DNA of 64,000 bases from Euzebya sp. (GTDB taxonomy: Bacteria > Actinomycetota > Nitriliruptoria > Euzebyales > Euzebyaceae). The notes beneath the pieces are model-generated. The model saw only the letters and a program-made list of their open reading frames with translations, was not told the origin of the DNA and made no database searches. Within the stretch, counting starts at the first letter, position 1, and every line of letters starts with the position of its first letter. Location: positions 1 through 64,000 of the forward strand of contig NZ_CAXQBR010000019.1 of NCBI RefSeq assembly GCF_964222135.1, given 5' to 3'. The position numbers were made by a program, and so were the translations under genes. Shown here in pieces: positions 8,630-16,295 of this stretch.

Positions 8630-9647
8630 CCGCGTCGTCGCGCATCCAGCGGTCCAGCAGGGGCGGGCGCTGCTCGAGGAGCTTCAGCAGGGCCCGCTCC
8701 CGCCGGTCGTAGCGGGTCGAGGCGCGGGAGGCCCGCCAGACGTCGGCGACCTCCTCGGCCGGGGCCCCGCCGACGTCGGGGTGGACGTAGCTCGACCGGG
8801 CGACGGCGCGGGTGTTGCCCAGCGCCGCGGCGGCGGCGTCGACGGCGGCGACCTCGTCCGCGCCGTCGGTCCGCGCCTGCAGGGCGACGGCGGATCCGCC
8901 CCAGGTGCGGAAGTCCTTGCACGTCAGGGCGCCTCCGCTCAGCTCGGCCAGCAGCTCGTTCGCGTCGACGGCGCTCAGCCGGTGGGTGCGGTCGCCGTCC
9001 CGGATCTCGAAGACCTGCTCGCTCGCGACCTCGAGGTGCGCGAGGACGTCGGCCAGCAGCGGGTCGTCCACCTCGACGTGCCGCTCGACCCCTGACTTGC
9101 CGGGGTAGAGCAGGGTGATGTGGTCGCCGTCGACGGCGACGTGCTCGGCGCGGAGCGTGGACACGCCGAAGTGCCCGAACTCCCGGGCGGAGCGGATCCC
9201 GCCGATCCGCGCCGTGCCGGCGTCCACCAGGCGGACCATCGCCGCGGTCGCGCGGCGGACCGGATCGAGCTCGTCGCCGAGGACGCCGTCGAGCTCCCGC
9301 CGCACGTCGGCCAGGCGCTCGCCGATGCCGAGCAGCCGGTCGAAGTTGGCCAGACGCCGGCCCTCGGTCCAGCGGTCGTGGTAGCGGTACTGCCGCCGCT
9401 CGGCGTCGTCGATCCCGGTCGCCTGCAGGTGGCCGTCGTCATCGGGGCAGATCCACACCTCCCGCCAGGCCGGGGGGACGGCGAGGCGGACGCAGCGGTC
9501 CCGCGCCTGCCCGCTCAGCAGCCTGCCGTCAGGCCCGTGGAAGCTGAACCCCCGACCCCGCCGGACCCGGGTGATGCCCGGATCGGTGTCTGCCACGTAG
9601 CGGAGCTGCAGCTGCGCGGAGAACCGCTGGGGGTCGAGGAGGTCCAC
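8616..9647 (-). CDS. DNA topoisomerase IB (poxvirus type)
   Basis: 343 residues, the normal size of bacterial topoisomerase IB. The C-terminal catalytic core carries KDFRTWGGS and the active-site tyrosine Y287 in RSSYVHP. The N-terminal part reads GITRVRRGRGFSFHGPDG and VRLAVPPAWREVWICPD, conserved in this family. It relaxes supercoils through a 3'-phosphotyrosyl intermediate. The GTG start is 19 bases after the stop of the upstream lipoprotein gene, so the two may be co-transcribed. Its 3' end overlaps the ATPase gene tail-to-tail. Confidence 0.93.
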   Translation of the reverse strand: MDLLDPQRFSAQLQLRYVADTDPGITRVRRGRGFSFHGPDGRLLSGQARDRCVRLAVPPAWREVWICPDDDGHLQATGIDDAERRQYRYHDRWTEGRRLANFDRLLGIGERLADVRRELDGVLGDELDPVRRATAAMVRLVDAGTARIGGIRSAREFGHFGVSTLRAEHVAVDGDHITLLYPGKSGVERHVEVDDPLLADVLAHLEVASEQVFEIRDGDRTHRLSAVDANELLAELSGGALTCKDFRTWGGSAVALQARTDGADEVAAVDAAAAALGNTRAVARSSYVHPDVGGAPAEEVADVWRASRASTRYDRRERALLKLLEQRPPLLDRWMRDDAVSGS

Positions 9648-9666
9648 CGCTGCCCGTCCGGTCGGC

Positions 9667-10188
9667 TCAGTCGACGGTGAGCTGCAGGCTCAGCTGGACG
9701 GTCTCGGAGTCAGCGCCGTCGTAGTCCGCCGCGGTCACCAGGAGGGTCTGGCCGTCACGGGTCCAGGTGCTCTGGGCCAGCTCGGCGGGCTCGGTCCCCT
9801 GGACGCTGGTGGCGTCGGCCTCTCCCGGCTCCCAGCCCTGCTCGGGCAGCACCTCGTCGAAGTGGTCGAGGACGACGGGCGGGCTCGAGCTGGTCACGCT
9901 CCAGGTCTGGACGGTCACGCCGTCCTCGGTGCTGGGGTCGCTCAGGGGGTCGGCGTTCGTCGGCAGCGGGATCTCGGCGAAGCTGCCCGGCACCGGCGTC
10001 CCGAGACCGACCCCGGGCTCGACGTCGGCCCCACCGGTGACCGGCTCGGTCTCCGCCACCGCCGTCTCCTCTGCCAGGTCGGGGTTCGCGCCGGACTCGT
10101 CATCGGCGGCGCAGCCGGCGACGGACAGCGCGAGCACGGCGATGAGCGCCAGGGCGAGGCGGGCGGGGGATCGGGTGGGTGTCGTCAT
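9667..10188 (-). CDS. putative lipoprotein of unknown function
   Basis: 173 residues. A basic N-terminus and a hydrophobic stretch end in the lipobox SVAGC at about residue 26, followed by an acidic, low-complexity linker rich in Glu, Val and Thr. The C-terminal half (about 95-173) looks globular: it contains VVLDHFDEVLPEQGWEPGE and ends in beta-like strands. I do not recognise the family. No clear ribosome site precedes the ATG. It lies upstream of the topoisomerase gene on the same strand. Confidence 0.75.
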   Translation of the reverse strand: MTTPTRSPARLALALIAVLALSVAGCAADDESGANPDLAEETAVAETEPVTGGADVEPGVGLGTPVPGSFAEIPLPTNADPLSDPSTEDGVTVQTWSVTSSSPPVVLDHFDEVLPEQGWEPGEADATSVQGTEPAELAQSTWTRDGQTLLVTAADYDGADSETVQLSLQLTVD

Positions 10189-10280
10189 GGATGAGAGGTG
10201 GAGGGGTCGGGGACGGTCCGCTCCCTCCCTACCCGGGGATCGGCACCAGAACCGCCGCGGCGCTCCGAGCCGAGCGCGAA

Positions 10281-10310
10281 GACGGCCGCCCCGGTTGCGG
10301 AGCGGCCGTC
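10281..10310. terminator. hairpin downstream of the coiled-coil/Rho-N gene
   Basis: GACGGCCGC and GCGGCCGTC form a perfect 9-bp stem around a 12-base loop, 34 bases past the stop at 10344 on the minus strand. It is followed by TTCGCG rather than a T-run. Confidence 0.5.
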
Positions 10311-10343
10311 GTGGTCGGGTCGTGCGTCGAGGTCTGCGGGCGG

Positions 10344-10964
10344 TCAGCTGAGCGCGCGGACCAGCTCGTCCTTCGACATCGAGGAACGTCCCTCGACGTC
10401 ACGAGCGGTCGCGAGCTCGTACAGCTCGGCCTTCGTGTGCTCGCTGAGCGGCTTCTTGGTCCGGGCCTCACCGACCTTGCCGGCCTCGCGCCCGATCTCC
10501 TCGCCGGCGGACCCGGCGGCGCCGGCCACGCTGGCGGCGGCCTTGGTCGTCATCGTGCCCGCGGCCTTCACGCGGCTCACCGCCGTGCCCGCGGAGTTGC
10601 GGATCGTGGTGATCGCGCCGCGGATGCCGGACCGGGCCTGGTCGACGTCGGTCTGGGCGCCTCGCACGTCGGGGTCGATCGAGAGCCGTGCCAGGAGCAT
10701 CCGGCCGCGCTCGGCGAGCTGCTCGTAGCTGCTGCCCGCCTCGTTCACGCGCTGCTGCGCCTGGACGCCGATCTGGCCCAGCGCCTCGTCGATGGAGGCG
10801 CGGAAGCGGTCGGCGGCGTCGTTGAGGCGCTGGACGACCTCCTCGGGCAGCTCGTCGCCGTGCTCGGTCAGCCGGCGCGCCCGCTCGAGGATCGCGTCCC
10901 CGGCGCCGAGCAGCGCGTAGGCGAGGTCGGAGATGGACGTCCCGCGTGTGGTCGTGGTGGCCAC
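10344..10964 (-). CDS. coiled-coil protein with C-terminal Rho N-terminal-like (SAP-like) domain
   Basis: 206 residues. The first 170 are predicted long amphipathic helices rich in Ala, Glu, Arg and Gln, resembling heparin-binding-haemagglutinin-like or apolipoprotein-like actinobacterial proteins. The last 35 residues read KAELYELATARDVEGRSSMS and then KDELVRALS. This is the small helix-turn-helix fold found at the N-terminus of transcription terminator Rho and in nucleic-acid-binding SAP-like domains. It has no signal peptide. The combination suggests a nucleoid- or RNA-associated structural protein, but no function can be assigned. Confidence 0.75.
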   Translation of the reverse strand: MATTTTRGTSISDLAYALLGAGDAILERARRLTEHGDELPEEVVQRLNDAADRFRASIDEALGQIGVQAQQRVNEAGSSYEQLAERGRMLLARLSIDPDVRGAQTDVDQARSGIRGAITTIRNSAGTAVSRVKAAGTMTTKAAASVAGAAGSAGEEIGREAGKVGEARTKKPLSEHTKAELYELATARDVEGRSSMSKDELVRALS

Positions 10965-10980
10965 TGTGCATCACTCCATG

Positions 10981-11017
10981 GGTCTGTCGGGTGCCTGTGG
11001 TGCGTCACCCACAGACC
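10981..11017. terminator. 12-bp imperfect hairpin between aldolase stop and coiled-coil gene start
   Basis: GGTCTGTcGGGTG pairs with CACCCACAGACC, with a single bulged C. It lies 58-94 bases downstream of the aldolase stop and just ahead of the next gene on the same strand. It may be a terminator or a leader structure. Confidence 0.45.
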
Positions 11018-11074
11018 TTCCCGTTACCCGCGGTATCACACCTGTCCGACCGTGCACCAGCGGAGGGGCAACCG

Positions 11075-12103
11075 CTACAGCCGGCGGCCGGCCGAGCCGA
11101 GGGTCCGGCAGGCCTCGACGACGCGGGCCGCCATGCCCGCCTCCGCCGCGGCACCCCACGTCCGCGGGTCGTAGGCCTTCTTGTTGCCGACCTCCCCGTC
11201 GATGCGGAGGACCTCGTCGTAGCGCTTGAGCACGTGGTCGACCACCGGCCGGGTGAAGGCGTACTGGGTGTCGGTGTCCACGTTCATCTTGACCACGCCG
11301 TGGCCGATCGCCGCCTCGATGTCGGCGGCGTCCGAACCCGACCCGCCGTGGAAGACGAGGTCGAAGGGGCGCGAGCCCGACTCGAGCCCGAGCGCCTCCG
11401 CGGCCACCCGTTGGCCGTCGCCGAGGATCTCAGGGCGCAGCTTGACGTTGCCGGGCTTGTAGACCCCGTGGACGTTGCCGAACGTGGCGGCGAGCAGGTA
11501 CCGGCCGTGCTCACCGGACCCGAGCGCGTCGAGGGTCGCCAGGTAGTCCTCCGGGGTGGAGTACAGCTTCTCGTTGATCTCCGCCTCGACCCCGTCCTCC
11601 TCGCCGCCGACGACGCCGACCTCGATCTCGAGGATCACGTTGGCCGCTGCGCAGGCCTCGAGCAGCCCGCGGGCGACGGTGAGGTTCTCCTCGAGCGGGA
11701 CCGCCGAGCCGTCCCACATGTGGGACTGGAAGAGGGGCTCCTGGCCGTTCGCGACCCGCTCGGCGCTGATCGCGAGGAGCGGCTTGAGGAACGCCTCCAG
11801 GTGGTTCGGGGGGCAGTGGTCGGTGTGGAGCGCGACCGTCACGGGGTACTGGGCAGCCACCTCGCGGGCGAAGGCCGCGAACGCCACGCCGCCGACCGCC
11901 ATGTCCTTCTTCGTGGGACCCGACCAGTAGGCGGACCCGCCGGTGGAGATCTGCACGATCCCGTCGCTCTCGGCCTCGGCGAAGCCGGCCAGCGCCGCGT
12001 TCAGCGTCTGTGACGACGTCACGTTGACCGCGGGGAAGGCGTAGCCGCCGGCCTTGGCGGCGTCGAGCATCGCGGCGTAGGTCTCGGGGGTGGCGACGGG
12101 CAC
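11075..12103 (-). CDS. fbaA: class II fructose-bisphosphate aldolase
   Basis: 342 residues. The zinc-binding signature LHTDHCPP places H93 and D95/H96 in the active site. The second class II signature is LFQSHMWDGSAVPLEENL. The phosphate loop FHGGSGSD and the motif GVVKMNVDTDTQYA complete the set. It cleaves fructose 1,6-bisphosphate in glycolysis and runs in reverse in gluconeogenesis. The GTG start at 12103 has AGGAGG close upstream. It is divergent from guaB across 116 bp in which I see no convincing promoter boxes. Confidence 0.95.
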   Translation of the reverse strand: MPVATPETYAAMLDAAKAGGYAFPAVNVTSSQTLNAALAGFAEAESDGIVQISTGGSAYWSGPTKKDMAVGGVAFAAFAREVAAQYPVTVALHTDHCPPNHLEAFLKPLLAISAERVANGQEPLFQSHMWDGSAVPLEENLTVARGLLEACAAANVILEIEVGVVGGEEDGVEAEINEKLYSTPEDYLATLDALGSGEHGRYLLAATFGNVHGVYKPGNVKLRPEILGDGQRVAAEALGLESGSRPFDLVFHGGSGSDAADIEAAIGHGVVKMNVDTDTQYAFTRPVVDHVLKRYDEVLRIDGEVGNKKAYDPRTWGAAAEAGMAARVVEACRTLGSAGRRL

Positions 12104-12219
12104 GGGTCCTCCTCGGGTGGGGCGGGGCGGCTCCGGATCCTAGCCCCACCGGACCTGCAGCCATCTCCGCGGTCGTGCCGTACCGTTGGGCACACCGGTC
12201 GGACGACAAGGACAGCGCA

Positions 12220-13704
12220 GTGGTCGACATCCGTGATGCCCTCTCCTACGACGACGTGCTGCTGCTGCCGGGCGCGTCGTCCGTGCTCCCGCGGGACACC
12301 GTGATCAGCACCGAGCTGGCACCGGGCCTCAGCCTGCGCACGCCGGTCCTGTCCGCCGCGATGGACCGGGTGACCGAGGCGTCGATGGCGATCGCGATGG
12401 CCCGCCAGGGCGGCCTCGGGGTGATCCACAAGAACTGCAGCGTCGAGGACCAGGCCGCGATGGTCGAGTCGGTCAAGCGCTCGGAGTCGGGGTTCATCTC
12501 CGACCCGGTCACGCTGACCGCCGACGACCCGGTGCAGCGCTCCTTCGACCTGATGGCCCGCTACCGCGTGTCCGGGTTCCCGGTCGTCGACGGCCAGCGC
12601 AAGCTCGTCGGCATCGTCACCAACCGGGACCTCCGCAACGGGGCGGACCCCGACCGGCCGGTGCGGGACTACATGACCTCCACCGGGCTGGCCACGGCCG
12701 CGCCGGGGACGACGCTCGAGCAGGCTCGCGACGCGATGCAGGCCGCCCGGGTCGAGAAGCTCCCGATCGTCGACGCCGACGGCCGGCTGACCGGGATGTT
12801 CACGTTCAAGGACATCGAGAAGGTCCGGCGGTACCCGCACTCCGCCAAGGACGCCTCGGGCCGGCTGCTGGTCGCCGCGGCGATCGGCGCCTCCCACGAC
12901 GGGGACGAGCGCGCCGAGGCGCTGGTCCGCGCCGGCGTCGACCTGCTGGCGATCGACTCCGCCCACGGGCACTCCGCCGGCATCCTCGAGTTCGCGGGCA
13001 AGATCAAGGACCGCTTCCCCGACACCCCGCTGATGGTCGGCAACGTCGCCACGGCGGACGGTGCGCGGGCGTGCGCCGACCACGGCGCCGACGTCGTAAA
13101 GGTGGGTGTGGGGCCGGGGTCGATCTGCACCACCCGGATCGTGACCGGCGTCGGGGTGCCCCAGTTCACCGCGGTGGTGGACGCCGCGGAGGCGGCGGCC
13201 GACGCCGGCGTGACCGCGATCGCCGACGGCGGGATCCGCTACTCCGGGGACATCGTCAAGGCCCTGGCCGCGGGCGCCGCCGCCGTGATGGTCGGCAACC
13301 TGCTGGCCGGGACCGACGAGAGCCCCGGCGAGCTCGTCCTGGTCGGCGGGCGGCGGTACAAGGAGTACCGCGGGATGGGCTCGACCGACGCGATGCGCGC
13401 CGGCTCGGCCGACCGGTACTTCCAGGGCTCCACGCCGGGCGCGGCCGACGAGGGGCCGACCAAGCTGGTGCCCGAGGGCGTCTCCGGGCTGCTGCCCTAC
13501 CGCGGCTCGGTCGGCGAGGTCGTCGAGCAGCTCGCCGGCGGCCTGCGCTCCGGCATGGGCTACGTCGGCGCGGCCAACCTCGGCGAGCTGGTCAGCCGCG
13601 CCCGGTTCGTGAAGCAGTCCGCAGCGGGGGCGCGGGAGTCCCACGTCCACGACATGGACGTCGTCCACGAGGCCCCGAACTACCAGGTGCCGGGCAAGGG
13701 CTGA
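12220..13704 (+). CDS. guaB: inosine-5'-monophosphate dehydrogenase
   Basis: 494 residues with the normal IMPDH layout. The N-terminal barrel half starts [13 protein letters not shown]. Two CBS domains follow (about residues 95-210, including [17 protein letters not shown]). The catalytic loop [13 protein letters not shown] has Cys303, and the flap region follows. It converts IMP to XMP with NAD+, the committed step to guanine nucleotides. The GTG at 12220 is chosen because AAGGA lies seven bases upstream; in-frame codons further upstream have no such site. It is followed by an inverted-repeat element. Confidence 0.97.
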   Translation: MVDIRDALSYDDVLLLPGASSVLPRDTVISTELAPGLSLRTPVLSAAMDRVTEASMAIAMARQGGLGVIHKNCSVEDQAAMVESVKRSESGFISDPVTLTADDPVQRSFDLMARYRVSGFPVVDGQRKLVGIVTNRDLRNGADPDRPVRDYMTSTGLATAAPGTTLEQARDAMQAARVEKLPIVDADGRLTGMFTFKDIEKVRRYPHSAKDASGRLLVAAAIGASHDGDERAEALVRAGVDLLAIDSAHGHSAGILEFAGKIKDRFPDTPLMVGNVATADGARACADHGADVVKVGVGPGSICTTRIVTGVGVPQFTAVVDAAEAAADAGVTAIADGGIRYSGDIVKALAAGAAAVMVGNLLAGTDESPGELVLVGGRRYKEYRGMGSTDAMRAGSADRYFQGSTPGAADEGPTKLVPEGVSGLLPYRGSVGEVVEQLAGGLRSGMGYVGAANLGELVSRARFVKQSAAGARESHVHDMDVVHEAPNYQVPGKG

Positions 13705-13740
13705 GCGAGGGGCCGCCCGCACCTGGACCCCTCCCCCTAG

Positions 13741-13871
13741 CCCACAAATCGACTCCGGAGTCCCACCGATCGCCTCCGTGCGGGACCCCTCGACGGCGCT
13801 GACCTGCGGGTTCTCCCACAGATGTGCGCGACCACGGTCCTCGGGTGGCCGGAGCGGAGTCGATTTGTGGG
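13741..13871. repeat. inverted repeat CCCACAAATCGACTCCG between convergent genes
   Basis: A perfect 17-bp inverted repeat: CCCACAAATCGACTCCG at 13741-13757 and its complement at 13855-13871, 97 bases apart. A partial third arm, CCCACAGATG, lies at 13816-13825. It sits between the stops of guaB and the CWB2 gene. It could be a bidirectional terminator or a small dispersed repeat; a related element is at 59044. Confidence 0.75.
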
Positions 13872-13968
13872 TTGTGGGTTCCTACGGCGTCCACCTGACG
13901 ACGGCGCGTCGCACGTGCGACGGCCCGGGCGCGTGGTGCGCCCGGGCCGCGGTCGTGGTCCGCCTCGC

Positions 13969-15990
13969 CTACCCGGCTGCCTGGATGGCTGCCAGCTGGG
14001 ACGGGGCGACCAGGTCGCCACCACCGAAGGTGATGACCTGGCTGGTGCCGACCACGCCGGCGGCGTCGAGCACCGCCTGGGTCGGGGCGGCCGGCGGGTT
14101 CTCCACCCCGAGCTGGGGCGCGCCGACGGCCGCTGAGACCACCGCCGCGCTCAGGGCCGTCTGCCAGCCCTGCTCGTGGCGGACGTTGACCACGACGACC
14201 CCGCCGCCGGCCAGGCCCTCGGCCTGCCACAGCTCGGTGGCGATCGCCGCGGAGGTCGCGGTCCGGTCGTCGCCGGCCACACGGCCGACGGTGTCGACTC
14301 CCAGCTGGCCCGCGACCGCGCCGGACACCGCCGCCTCGCCGCCGAGGATGACGGCCTCGACGACCTCTGGGTGGCTCTGGAGGAACCCGGAGGTCTGGGC
14401 GGCGAGGGTCGTCGAGGGGGTGAGCAGGATCGGCACACCGGCGCGGGCGGCGTACGCCCCGCCGGTGATGGCGTCGGCGAACGCGTCACCGCGGGCGATG
14501 AGCACCCGGTCCTGGCCGGGGTTCTCCGCGAGGACCGTCGCCGCGATCTGCGCGGCGGTGTCCTCGCGCCCGGTGCCGGCGTAGCGGCAGGACGAGGGGA
14601 GCGGCGCGGTGCAGGCGCGGTCGCCGGCGGCAGCGCGAGCCTGACCGGCGGCCTGCTCGGTGACCGCGGCCTCGCCGCCGAGGGTCAGGACGACGCCGTC
14701 CCCGCCGGTGACGCGCTGGATCTCCGCGGCCACGTCGGGGTCGAGCGGGCCGTTCGAGGGGGTCAACAGGATGGGCCCGCGGACACCTGCGAGGGCCGCA
14801 CCGGCCAACGCGTCGGGGAAGCGGTCGGCGGTCGCCAGGACCACGCGGTCGGCCTGCCCGTCCTCGAACAGCGACTGCGAGGTCGCGATGGCCTGCCCCA
14901 CCGGGTCGCTCACGCCGCCGCCGTCGACCCGGAACGTGCCCTCGGGGTTCTGGCCGGGCTGACCGGGGCCGCCGGGCTCACCGGGCTCGCCCGGGTCGAC
15001 CGGGTCGCCGCCGCTGGGGTCGTAGGTCGCCGCACCCCAGTGCGGGGACTGGGCACCCTCGGCCAGCGTGATCTCGGCGCCGCCGCTGCAGGGGCTGACG
15101 CTGAAGTCGAGCTGGACCTTGACGTCGGCCTGGTCGAGATCCTCCTCCTCGCCGCGCTCGCTGTACACGAACGCGGTGGCGTCGGGGCTGAAGGAGACGG
15201 CGTCGAAGCGGACGGCCTCCTCGGCGTTCGTGAGGAAGCAGTCCGTGACCGGCGTCGGCTGCGCCGGCGGCGGGCCGTTGAGGACGTGGAACCTGATCAG
15301 CGGCGCGCAGCTGAGGTTGAAGTCGTCGTCGACCGCGTCGTAGTCGCAGCCGGCGGTCGCCAGCAAGCTGCCGTCTCGGCTGATGTCCAGGTCGGCGGTG
15401 TCGATGATGCCCTCGTCGAACCAGTCGGTGGTCTCGTCGGCGCCGAGGCCGAAGGTGTCGACGCCGCGGGTCACGGCCAGGGGCTGCCCGGGCCAGAACG
15501 TGACCACGTTGGACTGGACGACCCCGCCCAGGGACTCCGGCGTGCGTCCGTCGGCGTAGACGATGTTGTGGGTGCGGCAGGTGTCGAAGTCGCCGTTCGG
15601 TCGGGAGCACAGCTGGATCGACCCGTAGACGACGTACTCACCGTCCTCTGTGACGTCCAGCTCGTGGATGCCGGACGCGAACAGGATCGAGGGGGTGAAG
15701 GCGCTCAGCTCCTGACCTGCCTGGGTCATCCGCACGATCTCGGTGCCGTCCCGGACCGCGACGACGATGCCATCGTCGGTGATGGCTGGCTCGCCCCAGT
15801 TCCCGCCGCCAGCGACGACGTGCGACTGCGACCCGTCCGGGGTCGAAGCGATCACGTCGCCGTCCTGGATGTAGACGATGGTGCCGGGTGGACCCGACTG
15901 GGCAGTCGCCGGCGCTGCGGGCACCAGCAGGCCGAGCAGCAGAACGGCGGACATGGCTGTCCGGGAGATGGCCCTCCGGATTGACGTCAT
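13969..15990 (-). CDS. secreted protein with N-terminal propeller-like region and CWB2 cell-wall-binding repeats
   Basis: 673 residues from the ATG at 15990. A Sec signal peptide ends ...PAAPATA near residue 30. Residues about 35-350 contain short beta-strand blocks such as IVYIQDGDVIASTPDGS and VVYGSIQL, like a TolB/WD40-type propeller, with several cysteine pairs. A Gly/Pro linker (GEPGEPGGPGQPGQ) leads to three repeats of the cell-wall-binding repeat 2 family, recognisable by ADRFPDALAGAALAG, GDAFADAITGGAYAA and the strand LGGEAAV. It should be anchored non-covalently to cell-wall polymer. The ligand of the propeller region is unknown. It is divergent from the antiporter gene. Confidence 0.85.
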   Translation of the reverse strand: MTSIRRAISRTAMSAVLLLGLLVPAAPATAQSGPPGTIVYIQDGDVIASTPDGSQSHVVAGGGNWGEPAITDDGIVVAVRDGTEIVRMTQAGQELSAFTPSILFASGIHELDVTEDGEYVVYGSIQLCSRPNGDFDTCRTHNIVYADGRTPESLGGVVQSNVVTFWPGQPLAVTRGVDTFGLGADETTDWFDEGIIDTADLDISRDGSLLATAGCDYDAVDDDFNLSCAPLIRFHVLNGPPPAQPTPVTDCFLTNAEEAVRFDAVSFSPDATAFVYSERGEEEDLDQADVKVQLDFSVSPCSGGAEITLAEGAQSPHWGAATYDPSGGDPVDPGEPGEPGGPGQPGQNPEGTFRVDGGGVSDPVGQAIATSQSLFEDGQADRVVLATADRFPDALAGAALAGVRGPILLTPSNGPLDPDVAAEIQRVTGGDGVVLTLGGEAAVTEQAAGQARAAAGDRACTAPLPSSCRYAGTGREDTAAQIAATVLAENPGQDRVLIARGDAFADAITGGAYAARAGVPILLTPSTTLAAQTSGFLQSHPEVVEAVILGGEAAVSGAVAGQLGVDTVGRVAGDDRTATSAAIATELWQAEGLAGGGVVVVNVRHEQGWQTALSAAVVSAAVGAPQLGVENPPAAPTQAVLDAAGVVGTSQVITFGGGDLVAPSQLAAIQAAG

Positions 15991-16295
15991 GGCGTTGGTT
16001 ACCTCGTGGTCCGGTCGGGTCGACGACCCGAGCTCGCGAGAGGACCCTACGGTCGGTGGCTCGACGCACCCCAATCGCCGTCGGCCGCTGCAACCCCCCT
16101 GCAACGCCACCGCCCGGATGTTGCAACGACACCGTGACGGGCCTCCCACCCGACCGGCGCCGGGTGTACAACGGCTGCGGTCGCGGTCACCGCGTCCGAG
16201 GGGTCTCGCACGTCGGCCGCAGCCGCGACCGGGCGACGAGCACGTGACACAGAGAGCGTGTGCTGATGGTGGTCCTCGCGGTGGAGGGGTCGTCG
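15991..16295. promoter_or_regulatory. divergent intergenic region with three phased TGCAAC motifs
   Basis: 305 bases between the CWB2 gene and the antiporter gene. TGCAAC occurs at 16089, 16100 and 16122, in the same orientation with spacings of 11 and 22 bp. This would place all three on one face of the helix, as in an operator array. I see no other gene or structure here. Confidence 0.35.
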
